This document shows, piece after piece, positions 63,634 to 64,000 of a stretch of 64,000 nt of DNA (position 1 is the first letter of the stretch; the number at the start of each line of letters is the position of its first letter). This DNA is from Actinomyces trachealis (lineage in GTDB: Bacteria > Actinomycetota > Actinomycetes > Actinomycetales > Actinomycetaceae): assembly GCF_015711475.1 (NCBI RefSeq), contig NZ_CP065027.1, positions 496,001-560,000 on the forward strand, given 5' to 3'. The translations under genes were made by a program, and so were the position numbers. Below the pieces are notes generated by a model. It was not told the origin of the DNA. It did no database searches and was given only the letters and a program-made list of their open reading frames with translations.

Positions 63634-64000
63634 CGTCCCTGAACAAGCCAGCGGCCCCTGCGCAGGCCCGCGCCGGGTGCAGGGCCTCAGGGGGCAGGGT
63701 CTCCACCAGACGCAGCCAGGTCTCTGAGGGCGTGGGAGCGGGGTGGGTGTCCACACGGCGGACATGACAGGCATCTCGGCGCCGCCTGCCTGTAGAAGGG
63801 CGTGATTCCGGGAATCTGGGTGGGGTCATTACCGCCAGGCAGTGCTCGTGTCCGCCGCGTGGACAAAGCGGTGTGCATCACCGGTGGCTAAGCCTGTCCG
63901 ACACCTGAACCCGCTCCCGACACCTGACCCCGTCCTCGACACCCCTGTTGCTGCAACCAGGGTGTCGCGCACGGGCTCAGGTGTCGGGGTGGCCAGTAGT
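63634..64000 (+). other. Gene-free right end of the window
   Basis: About 370 bases with no supported gene on either strand. Short reverse frames near 63600-63880 have no signal, no ribosome binding site and no recognisable protein. The last 100 bases hold the repeat cluster described separately. Confidence 0.5.
63898..63987. repeat. Cluster of direct and inverted copies of CCGACACCTGA
   Basis: CCGACACCTGA occurs at 63898-63908 and 63917-63927, and inverted (TCAGGTGTCGG) at 63977-63987. Between them CGACACCC pairs with GGGTGTCG around TGTTGCTGCAA. The whole can fold as a nested hairpin. Confidence 0.7.

Overview
The window comes from a high-GC Gram-positive bacterium, most likely an Actinomyces-type member of the Actinomycetaceae. 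The grounds are the actinobacterial order of ribosomal genes (rpsL-rpsG-fusA-tuf; S10 and spc clusters; infA-rpmJ-rpsM-rpsK-rpoA-rplQ-truA; rplM-rpsI-glmM), frequent GTG starts, a type VII secretion (ESX/WXG100) locus, and class C sortase pili with LPXTG adhesins. No tRNA, rRNA or CRISPR array was seen. These are assignments by reading motifs; no database search was run.

Region by region. (1) 1-12249: type VII secretion locus. It holds a large EccC/EssC-type ATPase with an FHA domain (cut by the left edge), two candidate secreted WXG/LXG-like proteins, two overlapping unknown genes, a WXG100 protein, a polytopic membrane protein and a variant-leucine-repeat membrane protein. (2) 12652-17103: the str operon rpsL, rpsG, fusA, tuf. 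(3) 17104-38875: a surface-protein and pilus island of about 22 kb between tuf and rpsJ. It has two tandem LPXTG adhesins whose 3' halves and downstream flank look identical over 1,569 bp while their heads differ, the decayed remains of a third cassette mixed with an IS3-type transposase fragment, two LPXTG pilins, two class C sortases and two more large LPXTG adhesins. (4) 39178-44443: the S10 operon. (5) 44547-45185: a reverse-strand exported amidase-like protein that appears to lack its nucleophile. (6) 45593-53010: the spc operon through secY, adk and map. (7) 53240-55299: a TasA/camelysin-like exported protein with a SipW-type signal peptidase, lying between map and infA. (8) 55485-63555: infA, rpmJ, rpsM, rpsK, rpoA, rplQ, a reverse-strand polyphosphate-glucokinase-like ROK kinase, truA, rplM, rpsI and glmM. 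(9) 63556-64000: no gene; a terminator and a cluster of short direct and inverted repeats.

How the parts fit: the conserved translation genes form a scaffold that is interrupted at three junctions (tuf/rpsJ, rpsQ/rplN, map/infA) by genes for exported or wall-anchored proteins. Region 1 would export WXG100-type substrates. Region 3 would build one or two sortase-assembled pili and several wall-anchored adhesins. Region 7 would export and process a biofilm-matrix-like protein. The strongest candidate for something undescribed is the tandem adhesin pair with interchangeable heads and a homogenised stalk, next to a decayed third cassette, which looks like a recombination-driven antigen-variation locus.
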